64,000 bases of DNA, taken from positions 1 to 64,000 of the IMG/VR virus record IMGVR_UViG_3300020220_000008. The stretch is one strand, 5' to 3'. Position numbers and translations under genes: made by a program. The notes below the pieces were generated by a model that made no database searches, was not told where the DNA came from, and saw nothing but the letters and a program-made list of their open reading frames with translations. Of this stretch, positions 6,912 to 15,271 are shown piece after piece (the first letter of the stretch is position 1; the number at the start of each line of letters is the position of its first letter). The stretch comes from a virus.

Positions 6912-8291
6912 TTATGTAAACAAGTTGAAGTCTTCATCCTCCTCAGCTCTTCTTAGAACTGAATCAGGTATAATATTCTTACCTTCAGATCCTGGTATGT
7001 TTAACACCATTAGATTTGGCATGTCTCCAACACACTCAGGTAATCTTTGAAGGTTTTTATTATCAACCAAAGATAGGTATTGTAAATTAGGTAACTCACA
7101 AATTGATTCAGGTAAAGACACAATACAATTAACGAAGTTAAGTGCTTGTAATTGTTTAAATCTACTAACATCACTAGGAATATTTAATTCAATATTATCA
7201 CCTGATCTTGATGAGTTCTTGAATGTGAATCTTTTTAGGTTTTCGGGTAATGTCGCAAATAACTCATCAAACCCATAAAGAGCGACAAATTTAGATGCTG
7301 AGTCACCAGGGTAGTCAATAACCACTTTATCACCTTTTTCACCCGCCAATGACTTCATGAACTCAGGTTTGAAGAATTGTTTAAGTTCTTCTTCATTTGT
7401 GTTAAGGAATTCCACAAGATTGATTTGTCTATCTGATGGGTCCATGTATTGGTTAGAAGGGAAGTGGAATTGATAACGAAGGGCTGGAAGACCTGATACA
7501 TCACCATGTTCTTTTTCTCCTCTATGTTTCTGACCTTTATTTGGAATAACAACATATAAAGGACCATCTTTGATATAACGCTCAAACCAACTTAAACCAG
7601 GTGAAGATGTGCACCATCTTGTTTCACCTTTACTTTCTTCTTGATATGAACCTCCGTAGAAACATGCAGCATTTTTACCAAGTTTACCAGTGTCTGATAT
7701 TTTAGCAACAGTCCAATCTTGACCACGATAAACAATTTCAGCACCAGGGTGAGCATATGTTTTAGACGCCTCTTTTTTTTCAGTTGCAGAAGCTTTGGTT
7801 TTTTCTAAACTGAAATCTTTAACATTATCATATAAAGTATCAGGAGTCAATTTATTGATGTCTCTAAACTCTTGAGGTAATCTATTTTTGAATCTTTCAA
7901 ACTTTTTAAGGTCACCAGTAACCTTATATAAGTCTTCCATGAAAAGATCTTGGAATTGTTTAAGGGCCGCCTTGTATTGACCTGATTGAGGATCCACAAT
8001 GTTTAATGGATGGTCACCTGGTAACTTAGGTGTTACAAAGTTTTTTAACAACCACTGAGTATATTTTCCGATTTTCACTCGGTCCATATCTTGTGGTTTT
8101 ATATTGTCTATATCCATACCTTCAGGAAAGCTTGAAGTTGGGTCGGCTGCGATAAAAGCAATCAAAGTTTCAAACGGCATGATACCCTTTTTTCCCTTTT
8201 CTTTTGGTTTTACGAACTTATCAAAAAGGACTTGAAATCTTGAACTTTCAACAATAAGATCTCTAAGAAGATTGGTGAATCTAAGTGACAT
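6912..8291 (-). CDS. Leucine-rich-repeat protein with protease-site leader
   Basis: A 459-residue protein in three parts. The leader MSLRFTNLLRDLIVE (15 residues) ends in I-x-Glu. A central block near residues 200-260 has ACFYGGSYQ, GETRWCTSS and DGPLYVVIP, a motif combination I have seen in large-phage proteins but cannot name. Residues 355-445 hold about four leucine-rich repeats (LPENLKRF, LQALNFVNC, LPNLQYLSL, MPNLMVLNI). LRRs bind proteins. With the leader, the best guess is a head-packaged protein that acts on a host target after injection. It is monocistronic, with an upstream TATTTAT and its own terminator. Confidence 0.85.
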   Translation of the reverse strand: MSLRFTNLLRDLIVESSRFQVLFDKFVKPKEKGKKGIMPFETLIAFIAADPTSSFPEGMDIDNIKPQDMDRVKIGKYTQWLLKNFVTPKLPGDHPLNIVDPQSGQYKAALKQFQDLFMEDLYKVTGDLKKFERFKNRLPQEFRDINKLTPDTLYDNVKDFSLEKTKASATEKKEASKTYAHPGAEIVYRGQDWTVAKISDTGKLGKNAACFYGGSYQEESKGETRWCTSSPGLSWFERYIKDGPLYVVIPNKGQKHRGEKEHGDVSGLPALRYQFHFPSNQYMDPSDRQINLVEFLNTNEEELKQFFKPEFMKSLAGEKGDKVVIDYPGDSASKFVALYGFDELFATLPENLKRFTFKNSSRSGDNIELNIPSDVSRFKQLQALNFVNCIVSLPESICELPNLQYLSLVDNKNLQRLPECVGDMPNLMVLNIPGSEGKNIIPDSVLRRAEEDEDFNLFT

Positions 8292-8308
8292 ATTAATTTT
8301 ATTTTTAA

Positions 8309-8315
8309 ATAAATA
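8309..8315 (-). promoter_or_regulatory. Candidate late element TATTTAT
   Basis: The coding strand reads AATATTTATTTAAAAA, 17 bases before the ATG at 8291. It belongs to the recurring set before leader-bearing and structural genes. Confidence 0.35.
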
Positions 8316-8333
8316 TTTGTAATTATAAAAAAA

Positions 8334-9185
8334 TTAGTAATTCATGATAAGTAATTCTTCTCCCATGTTTTGTTTTTCACCTTTTTTTGCTGAAGCGGCC
8401 TTTGTAAACTTTTTTGTAACCCAAGTGTATTGATCTTTAGGAAACCATTCGTGAAGTAATTCAAAGTCATAATAAGACAATGAAAACTTACCTTGAACTC
8501 CGTGTAGTACATTTGCCAACCTTTCGTGATCTTGTGTTTCAAAGTTGTGATTGGAGTAATAAGATCCTTCACCAACGATATAATACGGTGGATCAACGTA
8601 AAAATATGTTGTAGGTGAGTCATATTTTGTGATTACATCTTCAAAATCCATGTTTTCAACAAAAGTAATAGATTCAAACATCTTTTGCCACTTTTCGTTT
8701 TTTAATTTATTCATGAATGAAGTGAACTTTGAGTGGTATTTACCTTTTAAATCTATAAATTTTGATTTTGATGGATTAGCGCCAGAAAAAACTTGTGTTA
8801 ATACATATATGTATTTTGCGGCAACTTCATAATCATAAGCTTCAGGAGTGAAATTTTCTTTGAATATTTGAGCTTGGAAGTTGATAAATTGTTCTTTACA
8901 AATTGGATCGGTAGAGTGTTCGTCTTTTTTTTGAACCACTAATTTCTCACACTCTTGTAGAAGTCGTTTATGATTTTTCAAACACTGATACATGTTGTAG
9001 TTTAATTTATTAAAATCGTTGTAAACAACGGTTTTTAGATTTGGATAGTCTATTAAATTCATTTTAAAGAATGTCCAGAATTGACCACTAAATGGCTCAA
9101 CATATGTTTCAATATCTTTTGGTATATTGGGGATTATTAATTGTGGGGCAATTTTTGATTTACCACCAATATATGATACACACAT
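8334..9185 (-). CDS. DNA adenine-N6 methyltransferase (D12/Dam class)
   Basis: A 283-residue enzyme that transfers a methyl group from S-adenosylmethionine to adenine N6. Motif I is SYIGGKSK at residues 4-11, a YNDFN segment follows near 78, and the catalytic motif IV DPPYY lies near residue 197. The order of motifs and the length (about 270-290) fit the Dam/D12 class. No matching restriction enzyme is nearby, so it probably protects phage DNA or alters gene control. It is a single gene between a structural-type gene and the 9186-9410 gap. Confidence 0.9.
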   Translation of the reverse strand: MCVSYIGGKSKIAPQLIIPNIPKDIETYVEPFSGQFWTFFKMNLIDYPNLKTVVYNDFNKLNYNMYQCLKNHKRLLQECEKLVVQKKDEHSTDPICKEQFINFQAQIFKENFTPEAYDYEVAAKYIYVLTQVFSGANPSKSKFIDLKGKYHSKFTSFMNKLKNEKWQKMFESITFVENMDFEDVITKYDSPTTYFYVDPPYYIVGEGSYYSNHNFETQDHERLANVLHGVQGKFSLSYYDFELLHEWFPKDQYTWVTKKFTKAASAKKGEKQNMGEELLIMNY

Positions 9186-9410
9186 GACCTATTTTTTAAT
9201 AATTTTATTTGGTTTAGCTAAATTTTATTTATCCTATGAAGGTTGAAAATTATCTAACTAATTAATAATAGATATTTTTTCTGACTTATCAAACTTTGAA
9301 ATTGGTTTTACATGGTAAATATGCTACTAACCCCAATTATTCCAAAACATCCCATCTGTAAATTATTTTTTAATGTTTATTTTCAACGTTGCAATATTTA
9401 AATTATAGTT
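9186..9410. other. Gap with no recognised gene
   Basis: These 225 AT-rich bases hold only very short frames (at most 15 codons). No strong hairpin or host-type promoter is visible. They probably carry the start signals of the divergent genes 8334-9185 (minus) and 9411-9581 (plus). Confidence 0.5.
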
Positions 9411-9581
9411 ATGGAAGATAAAAAAGCAACAGAAGTAAAATGCCACACCTGTGACAAAAGTAAGCAAGTCAAAAATACACAAATCTTGGTTTTAGTTTTT
9501 GGTGGTATTTTCTTTTTTTTCGGTGTATACGGAATTGTGTCTTTTGTTCACGATATTATTTCACTTTTTCAATCCCTTTGA
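9411..9581 (+). CDS. 56-residue zinc-motif membrane protein
   Basis: A plus-strand frame starting [19 protein letters not shown] and ending in TGA. It has one CxxC (CHTC, residues 11-14), followed by a hydrophobic stretch of about 25 residues (25-50, [19 protein letters not shown]) that should span the membrane once, with a short tail. A single CxxC could bind zinc only as a dimer or with other ligands. Its end overlaps the convergent dnaJ gene by 13 bases. Function is unknown. The clear modular layout supports a real gene despite its size. Confidence 0.65.
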   Translation: MEDKKATEVKCHTCDKSKQVKNTQILVLVFGGIFFFFGVYGIVSFVHDIISLFQSL

Positions 9582-10486
9582 TATTTTAAGTATTGATTTA
9601 CAATCAAATCACCAACAGTTTCTAATCTAAATCCTTTTGACTTAACTCTCAAAGGTGTGGAAGTATCTATATTTTTAGGTAATTTAATATTCAACTCACC
9701 ATCAGGATGAGGAACAGAAATATAACCATTTTGTAAATCGTGTAAATTAAAGTAAGCATTATAAACCAAATGATTAGCCAATTTATTAAAATTATTCTGT
9801 GGTTTGAGTTCAATTCTTATGACTAAATCACCGTAAGACCCATTTTTAAAATCCCCAACGTTCTTAAGCCTGAGGAACTGACCATTATCCACTCCATGAG
9901 GTAATGATACGTCTAAATTTTTTATTTCACGTTTCGAACCAATACCATTACAAAGAAAACAAGGTGTTATAAGTTTATTTCCATGACCACCACAATTTTC
10001 ACACGTTGTCTGTATTACCTGTATAAAAAATCCAGACCCTACTTTTCTAATCACAACACCCGACCCATTACAAACATTACAAAGTTTTCTTTCCCCCCCT
10101 GTTCCGTTACAAGGTTCACACATAATTGATCTTCTGTAAGAAAGAGTGTGTCTATTACCCATATAGGAGTCTAGAACCCCGACATTTACAGTAATGTTAG
10201 TTGTATGGACAGATTGATTCGGTTTTCTTATATTAAACAAGTCAGAAAAAAGATCTTCAGAATTGTCCAAATTTACAAACGGATTTTTTCTTTTCAAGTC
10301 ATAATCTTTTCTTTTATTTTCATCACTCAAAATATCATATGCGACCGATATTTTTTTAAACTTATCTTCATTTCCTCCTTTATCGGGATGATTTTTTTTT
10401 GCCAATTTTCTATAAGCAACCTTTATTTCATCTTGTGTTGCATTTTCCTGTACTTCAAGTACTTCGTAATAGTTTTCAATATTCAT
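9569..10486 (-). CDS. dnaJ: DnaJ-type co-chaperone
   Basis: A 305-residue J-protein. The J domain is at residues 5-66 with HPD at 33-35, which stimulates Hsp70 (DnaK) ATPase. The four CxxCxGxG zinc repeats begin at Cys123, Cys136, Cys162 and Cys176. The C-terminal substrate-binding domain runs to the end. The Gly/Phe linker of cellular DnaJ is essentially missing, and the protein is shorter than cellular forms (about 370). A phage copy could direct host DnaK toward capsid or tail folding. It is divergent from the gene at 10517 with 30 bases between them. Confidence 0.93.
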   Translation of the reverse strand: MNIENYYEVLEVQENATQDEIKVAYRKLAKKNHPDKGGNEDKFKKISVAYDILSDENKRKDYDLKRKNPFVNLDNSEDLFSDLFNIRKPNQSVHTTNITVNVGVLDSYMGNRHTLSYRRSIMCEPCNGTGGERKLCNVCNGSGVVIRKVGSGFFIQVIQTTCENCGGHGNKLITPCFLCNGIGSKREIKNLDVSLPHGVDNGQFLRLKNVGDFKNGSYGDLVIRIELKPQNNFNKLANHLVYNAYFNLHDLQNGYISVPHPDGELNIKLPKNIDTSTPLRVKSKGFRLETVGDLIVNQYLKYQRD

Positions 10487-10516
10487 TTATTTTTTTGAAA
10501 TGTTATTATTTGTTTT

Positions 10517-11155
10517 ATGAATTATTTAGTTGTTTTATTCAAAAATAAAAAAAGAAAAAAAATAATCAACAAGTTTATAACGAGAGAAAAAGCAGAAAAA
10601 TTTTTTGATAGTCTTATCAAAAAAAACTCAACTGTTCAATTTGAAGTCCAAGTCGAGAATGCTAATGTTATAAACTATGAATTATGTTTACTGCAAAAAA
10701 GAGATGACAACTTCGAAAAAATTTTTATCAAAGATAGTTTAGGGAGACAAAAACTTGTTGAAACTGATGATCCAAATTACAAAATAATCAGAGTTGAAAG
10801 ATACAAAATTTCCGAAAAAATATTTGATATTGAAAAAAAAACAAAAATAACTTTGGAGGAATTTATAGAAAATTATCTTTCTAATTTTGATTTGAAACTT
10901 TTATCTATACTTAACAACAAAGTTGTGTTACAAAATAATGATGTTATAAAATTATTTTCTCTAAAAAATGAACACGAGTCCAAGAGATTTTTGGAAATTC
11001 TTAATCATTTAATGATGAGAAGTCAAAGATCGGATTGTATAATAGTTTCTGATTCATCAAAAAGTCAAAAAAAATACCTGTATAATATTTTAGATAATCA
11101 GGGGTTTCGTAAGCAGTGTTTGTATAGAAAATCAACTACTTTTAAACATAGATAA
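10517..11155 (+). CDS. Unknown charged protein
   Basis: A 212-residue Lys-rich plus-strand protein starting MNYLVVLFKNKKRKK. There are alternating strands and helices, no membrane segment and no recognised domain. It ends KSTTFKHR. It is divergent from dnaJ and overlaps the convergent gene 11132-11440 by 24 bases. The reading is secure from length and AT-poor codon positions, but the role is open. Confidence 0.7.
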   Translation: MNYLVVLFKNKKRKKIINKFITREKAEKFFDSLIKKNSTVQFEVQVENANVINYELCLLQKRDDNFEKIFIKDSLGRQKLVETDDPNYKIIRVERYKISEKIFDIEKKTKITLEEFIENYLSNFDLKLLSILNNKVVLQNNDVIKLFSLKNEHESKRFLEILNHLMMRSQRSDCIIVSDSSKSQKKYLYNILDNQGFRKQCLYRKSTTFKHR

Positions 11156-11440
11156 TATTTTTTTTAAAAAACTTTTTTTGAATGATATTTCTATTGGTTT
11201 CTGTTCTGTTTGTTCGGAAACGTCTTCTATAAAAACATGTTCTATTTCAGATATATTTATCGAAAATCTTTTGTGTACGTGATCTATTTTTCTGAAGTTT
11301 TCTTGAACACTTTTAAAATCAGTTTCATTTAATTGATACACACATATAACTTTACCTTCGGGAAAGGTATTTTGTATTGCATCTGTAACAAGAGCCAACT
11401 TTTCTATAATCCCAAAATCACTTTTTTGATTTTTTTCCAT
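11132..11440 (-). CDS. Unknown small protein
   Basis: 102 residues starting MEKNQKSDFGIIEKL. The middle (residues 25-80) appears to be an alpha/beta domain with ISEIEHVFIEDV, and the C-terminus is basic (FKKSFLKKILSMFKSS). It overlaps the plus-strand gene by 24 bases at its 3' end and the upstream coiled-coil gene at its 5' end, so it belongs to a compact run of small genes (11132-12350). No family is recognised. Confidence 0.6.
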   Translation of the reverse strand: MEKNQKSDFGIIEKLALVTDAIQNTFPEGKVICVYQLNETDFKSVQENFRKIDHVHKRFSINISEIEHVFIEDVSEQTEQKPIEISFKKSFLKKILSMFKSS

Positions 11441-11607
11441 AAAGTCAATTTTTCGGTTTTTGGTAAAAGATCTTGTTTTTCAAATGTTTTTATTTCATGA
11501 ATTAACTTTAATTTTTTACTATCCAATTCTTTTTGATCCTTTTCAAGTTCACTTTTCAACCAAGTTAGAGTTTGTTCCTCTCGTGTCAACAATTTCTTCT
11601 CCATCAT
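11404..11607 (-). CDS. Small coiled-coil protein
   Basis: About 67 residues from tandem ATGs at 11602-11607 (MMEKKLLTREEQTL). A TTG at 11631 would give a longer form but is less likely. Residues 10-45 form a charged coiled coil (KSELEKDQKELDSKKLK), and the end is basic and hydrophobic (WKKIKKVILGL), possibly membrane-associated. It overlaps both neighbours in other frames, a tight packing that suggests co-translation. Function is unknown. Confidence 0.5.
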   Translation of the reverse strand: MMEKKLLTREEQTLTWLKSELEKDQKELDSKKLKLIHEIKTFEKQDLLPKTEKLTLWKKIKKVILGL

Positions 11608-11977
11608 ACAATTTTTCTTCTGTGATATCAAATTTTAATGATTGTAAATTATCAAAATTTTGTTTTTCAAAAATTTTCTTTAATTCATCAATTTTTTGTT
11701 TTAACAACCTTTCTTTCATTTCTATTTCACGATTATAAGAAATAATATTTTTAATACTATTAATAGTTTCATTCATGAACTTATCGTCAAACTCACAAAC
11801 GAAAGAAAAAAATCTGTATCCTTCTTTTAATTTTTCATTTTCAATTATTTTATCTTCAATGACGTATTTTTTTGGTATTTTCCAAGTATCGGGAAATTCA
11901 ATATCAATTGCTAAGTATGTCTTTAATTTTCTGACCGATACTAAAAAAGTAAAAATTTCTTTTAATTGATTGTACAT
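11549..11977 (-). CDS. Unknown protein with C-terminal coiled coil
   Basis: 142 residues starting MYNQLKEIFTFLVSV. The first 75 residues look globular (VCEFDDKFMNETI). Residues 80-115 are a Lys/Glu-rich helix (EMKERLLKQKIDELKK). No known family. It is the third gene of a run of small overlapping genes headed by the H1-like gene at 12350. Confidence 0.6.
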   Translation of the reverse strand: MYNQLKEIFTFLVSVRKLKTYLAIDIEFPDTWKIPKKYVIEDKIIENEKLKEGYRFFSFVCEFDDKFMNETINSIKNIISYNREIEMKERLLKQKIDELKKIFEKQNFDNLQSLKFDITEEKLYDGEEIVDTRGTNSNLVEK

Positions 11978-11983
11978 GTTATT

Positions 11984-12178
11984 TTATAAAAATTTTGTTA
12001 AAATATAGGTTATTAAATAAGAAATAAAAAAGTAATTGGATATTTTGTCAAATTGATCATAAATTATTTTATTGGGATTTTCATTCGATATTTCTCTTAT
12101 TATTATCGTTAATCTATTCAAAATAAAGACGATAGACAAAACAAAAATAAACAAAGTTAAAATATCAAATATTTCCAT
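11984..12178 (-). CDS. Small two-helix membrane protein
   Basis: 64 residues with two hydrophobic helices, residues 3-23 (IFDILTLFIFVLSIVFILN) and 46-64 (ISNYFFISYLITYILTKFL), separated by a polar loop. It should be an inner-membrane hairpin. It sits directly after the H1-like gene with a 1-base gap and before small unknown genes. A holin role is possible from size and topology, but it is not next to the amidase, so this is speculation. Confidence 0.6.
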   Translation of the reverse strand: MEIFDILTLFIFVLSIVFILNRLTIIIREISNENPNKIIYDQFDKISNYFFISYLITYILTKFL

Positions 12179-12179
12179 A

Positions 12180-12350
12180 TTATTTTTTCTTTTCTTCTAA
12201 AATTTGACCCCTCAATTGTTGTAAAAGTGATTTTAAATCCTGTGAGGTTTTTCTTGCTCTTGTTCCAGCACTTTTGTTTCCGCTGAAAAATTTGTTAACA
12301 TCAACACTTAGTTGTTCAGTTAGTTCTTTAATTTTTTCTAAAGTTTCCAT
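12180..12350 (-). CDS. Histone H1-like (Hc1-type) DNA-binding protein
   Basis: 56 residues. The pattern of an amphipathic helix, then VNKFFSGNKSAGTRARKTSQDLKSL in two halves around residues 18-42, then a Lys-rich end (EEKKK) matches the bacterial histone H1-like Hc1 family common in Bacteroidetes. The family signature is KxxxxGNKAAGTRARKA. Such proteins coat and compact DNA. A phage copy may help condense its own genome or displace host chromatin proteins. Its TAA is 1 base before the next ATG, so it heads a compact operon. It is too short for routine gene calling, but the motif is clear. Confidence 0.8.
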   Translation of the reverse strand: METLEKIKELTEQLSVDVNKFFSGNKSAGTRARKTSQDLKSLLQQLRGQILEEKKK

Positions 12351-12415
12351 TTTAAAAATAAAAAATTATTGTTTATTAAAATAAATAATAAAAATAATGA
12401 GTGTTAATGTAAAGG

Positions 12416-12883
12416 TTACTTTTTGAGATTTTTATCAAGTGATTTATAAATGTTTGATATCAAATCTAAATCTACTTGTGTGAAAGGTTTTTCACGGTTG
12501 AACAGATCATTAAAAAAAATATCAATAGAATTTCTCAACTCATCTCTATCCTGTTTGTAGTATATTTCATTGAAGAGTGCGTAAAAGTATTCACAATGTT
12601 CACCTTTTATTTCAAATGAAATGTTTTCTTTTTCAAAGTTATCGATAACTTGTTTCCAACACCACTCGAAATGTTTTTTATTATCTTCTTCATTCATTTT
12701 GATGGTAGTTTCATTCGATTCATAACCTTCACCTAAATATGTTGATTTGATCATGACAAACAAACTGTAAGATAAATCATAATAAAGATCCATCTTTTCT
12801 GGTATAATGTTATTAATTCTAAACCAAACATCTACATGTTCGGGATCAACATTTTTAGTAATGTAATTGTAAAAATTATCCAT
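12416..12883 (-). CDS. Unknown acidic protein
   Basis: 155 residues starting MDNFYNYITKNVDPEHVDVWF, with helices throughout, many Asp/Glu and Trp/Tyr, and no membrane segment. Notable blocks are HFEWCWKQVIDNFEKENISF (residues 71-90) and EHCEYFYALFNEIYY. The pattern looks familiar from other large marine phage genomes, but I cannot attach a function. It is a single gene with gaps on both sides. Confidence 0.7.
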   Translation of the reverse strand: MDNFYNYITKNVDPEHVDVWFRINNIIPEKMDLYYDLSYSLFVMIKSTYLGEGYESNETTIKMNEEDNKKHFEWCWKQVIDNFEKENISFEIKGEHCEYFYALFNEIYYKQDRDELRNSIDIFFNDLFNREKPFTQVDLDLISNIYKSLDKNLKK

Positions 12884-12930
12884 AGTTTCAAACTACGAAA
12901 ATATTATAATTGAAAATTTTTTAATGTAAA

Positions 12931-14502
12931 TTATTGAGTTTTTCCATCATAAGTCATTAGCTTATGTATTTTTAAAAATTCTTCCGTTAGTTTTTCAACT
13001 TGTTTTTCGTTAACCGATTCTTCGATTTTACTCAAAACAGATTGTGAGCTTTTTTTACCTCTTTTGGTTTTCAAAGATCCTATTTCAGTATCTTCACCAG
13101 CTTGATCAACGGGTTGTGGTTGTCTTTTGTAAGACGCGTCTGCCTGTTCTTGACCGTAAAGATTTTCTTCAAAGTTTTTAAAGAATTTGTCTCCTACGTT
13201 TGAAGGTACGACATTCCCTAAAGCGTTTCCATCTTCATCAACTTGAGCATTTCCTGTTGTACTATGACCTTTCAAATATTTTTCAATATTCTTTTTATTT
13301 GGTTTGATTTCATCAAATCTTAAGTTAGTTAGACCTGGACGTGAAAAAGCATCATTATAATCATCAACAGCATCCGATGGTGTATATTTTTTTCTGATAC
13401 CTTTTTTCAGACCACCATTTTCAGTTGGGAATTTTTGAGTTTGTTTCATTTCCCATTTTGAATCTTTGTCCGAAACTCCTTTTAAATAGTTAGTTATTTT
13501 TTTTGCAACACTATTTAAATAATTATCATTTTCTTTTTTATCCGCTTTATGAGCTCTTTCATATTCTTTATATCCCTTAGGTTCTTTGAATGAAAACTTT
13601 TTTTCTTCATTAACTAAATTTTCAATAAAACTTATTAATTCATTTTCGGAAAAAATTAAACTTTCGACACTCTTACTATTTGCGATTTGTTTTCTTTTTT
13701 CAGTGATATAGGATTCTTTTACAGGAAGTGTTTTTCCGTCGAATTTAAATGTTTTTTTACCTGCTAATTTGGCTTTGTTTACTTCATTTGCAAACTTATT
13801 CCCTTCTTCAACTTCTTTTTCGAACTTAACTTCATAAAGTGGTTCTTCATCTTGTTGTTTTCTTAACATTTTAAAATCTTCTTTATCAAGTCTACCATTT
13901 TTGTTTTTATCTAATCTATGTTGTTTACCATGAAGTTTTTCTGTTATTTCTTTATCGTCACTATATCTATATTTAGTTTTATATGATGGCATATCGTCAG
14001 GTAATGGTGCATCAAACCTAAAATCATCTTCATCTTCCTCATAATCGTAATCCGGTGATGGCGCATTAAACCTGAAGTCATCTTCATCTTCCTCATAATC
14101 GTAATCCGGTGATGGCGCATTAAGCCTGAAGTCATCTTCATCGAAATCATCACCATATTCATAACTCCTGTCTGACATAAGATCCGCTTTATCTCTTCTT
14201 GACATTTTAGCAAAGTTTTTATTACCAAATCTCGGGTGTCCATCATCCATACCTCCAAGTTCCATAATTTCAACTCCTTCGTTGTTATATCCACACTCAG
14301 AACATTCACCTTCTTTTATTTCACCACCACATTCCTCACACATTGATTTTTCCTCTTGTACATAATCGAAAGAACCACCCGCAGGATGAAACGGAGTTTT
14401 ATCGTCATAATTCAATTTATTCAAAATTGAGTTTGCTTTTTCATTCAAACTTTCATTCAAAATTTTTTGAAATCTTGATTTAATATATTGGTGTGTATTC
14501 AT
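12931..14502 (-). CDS. Modular virion-internal protein with EF-hand and acidic repeats
   Basis: 523 residues. The leader MNTHQYIKSRFQKILNE (17) ends in L-x-Glu. Residues 53-72 hold a zinc ribbon (CEECGGEIKE then ECSEC). Residues 115-170 hold three copies of an 18-residue acidic Asp/Glu/Pro/Tyr unit. Residues 196-209 form a canonical EF-hand-like calcium loop (DKNKNGRLDKED). Around residue 290, SENELISFIENLVNEE resembles the leaders of other proteins here. The rest is Lys-rich and probably extended. It is likely an internal head or core protein, perhaps calcium-sensitive. It is preceded by TATTTAT. Confidence 0.8.
   Translation of the reverse strand: MNTHQYIKSRFQKILNESLNEKANSILNKLNYDDKTPFHPAGGSFDYVQEEKSMCEECGGEIKEGECSECGYNNEGVEIMELGGMDDGHPRFGNKNFAKMSRRDKADLMSDRSYEYGDDFDEDDFRLNAPSPDYDYEEDEDDFRFNAPSPDYDYEEDEDDFRFDAPLPDDMPSYKTKYRYSDDKEITEKLHGKQHRLDKNKNGRLDKEDFKMLRKQQDEEPLYEVKFEKEVEEGNKFANEVNKAKLAGKKTFKFDGKTLPVKESYITEKRKQIANSKSVESLIFSENELISFIENLVNEEKKFSFKEPKGYKEYERAHKADKKENDNYLNSVAKKITNYLKGVSDKDSKWEMKQTQKFPTENGGLKKGIRKKYTPSDAVDDYNDAFSRPGLTNLRFDEIKPNKKNIEKYLKGHSTTGNAQVDEDGNALGNVVPSNVGDKFFKNFEENLYGQEQADASYKRQPQPVDQAGEDTEIGSLKTKRGKKSSQSVLSKIEESVNEKQVEKLTEEFLKIHKLMTYDGKTQ
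14000..14142 (-). repeat. 54-bp tandem repeats in coding sequence
   Basis: Two nearly identical 54-bp units (14024-14077 and 14078-14131) and flanking partial copies encode the 18-residue acidic repeat of the 12931-14502 protein. Near-identity implies recent duplication or copy-number change. Confidence 0.85.
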
Positions 14503-14517
14503 TTTTTATTTTTCTTT

Positions 14518-14524
14518 ATAAATA
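14518..14524 (-). promoter_or_regulatory. Candidate late element TATTTAT
   Basis: The coding strand reads GATATTTATAAAGAAA, 15 bases before the ATG at 14502, in the recurring context of structural-type genes. Confidence 0.35.
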
Positions 14525-14533
14525 TCTTTATTT

Positions 14534-15271
14534 TTATCTTTTTTTGATTTGTTCAAAAACAATTTTCGAAATAAAGTTTTTATCAATCCCATAATTACTC
14601 GAGACACTGTCAATTGCGTTTTGGACAGACTCGTTTTCAAATATTCTAAGGGCCTTTATATCTCCTTGATTACAATATGGGAATTTTTTACACTGTTTTT
14701 TAACTTGAACTCTTTTTGCACCGGGCATATACTTTGTTGAGGCGCCTTTCCAATGTTTTTTACTCATAGATTTTGCCCAAATAGCCGGTTGATTATATTG
14801 ACCCGATGAAGATGAGGTTGTGGCCTCTTTAGTTTCTATTTTCTGCTCTTTTCGTTCTCTAACTGTTTTAACTAAATCTCCTTTAGTAATTGTTTTTTCT
14901 GGTCCCGATGAGAGAAATGGCATTGTATAGCCACCTCCTGAAGCGGTGTCAGTGGCTTCTTTGTTTTCTTCTTTTTTCTTAGCTTTGTTTAAATTTAAAA
15001 TCGATTCTAAGAATTGTTTTAAGTCATCAGGATCTTTTAAATATTCTTTTATTTTTTTTCTTATTTCGTTATTTGACATTTTTTTGTTCCTTACTAAACT
15101 ATAAATTGTTTTCAAATCTTCTTTGTTTTTCAGGTAATTTAGAAAATGATTTTCTTCATTTAATTCAGATGCGGTTTTATTTATCACTTTAATCGCGTCG
15201 AGTTTTGCATCTATATTACTACTTAATCCTTCACCTACTTTTTTTTTAAGATCACTTAAATAATTTTCCAC
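14534..15271 (-). CDS. Putative structural protein
   Basis: 245 residues with a GTG start overlapping the stop of the upstream gene (TAGTG). The helical N-terminal part (1-100) is followed by two low-complexity blocks with the shared start KEAT, KEATDTASGGGYTMPF and KEATTSSSSGQYNQPA. A Cys pair lies in KKQCKKFPYCNQGD near residue 195. The duplicated KEAT-Ser/Gly-aromatic unit looks like a recurring phage virion motif. No enzymatic domain is evident. It lies in a chain of overlapping genes running from 17466 to 14534. Confidence 0.7.
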   Translation of the reverse strand: MENYLSDLKKKVGEGLSSNIDAKLDAIKVINKTASELNEENHFLNYLKNKEDLKTIYSLVRNKKMSNNEIRKKIKEYLKDPDDLKQFLESILNLNKAKKKEENKEATDTASGGGYTMPFLSSGPEKTITKGDLVKTVRERKEQKIETKEATTSSSSGQYNQPAIWAKSMSKKHWKGASTKYMPGAKRVQVKKQCKKFPYCNQGDIKALRIFENESVQNAIDSVSSNYGIDKNFISKIVFEQIKKR

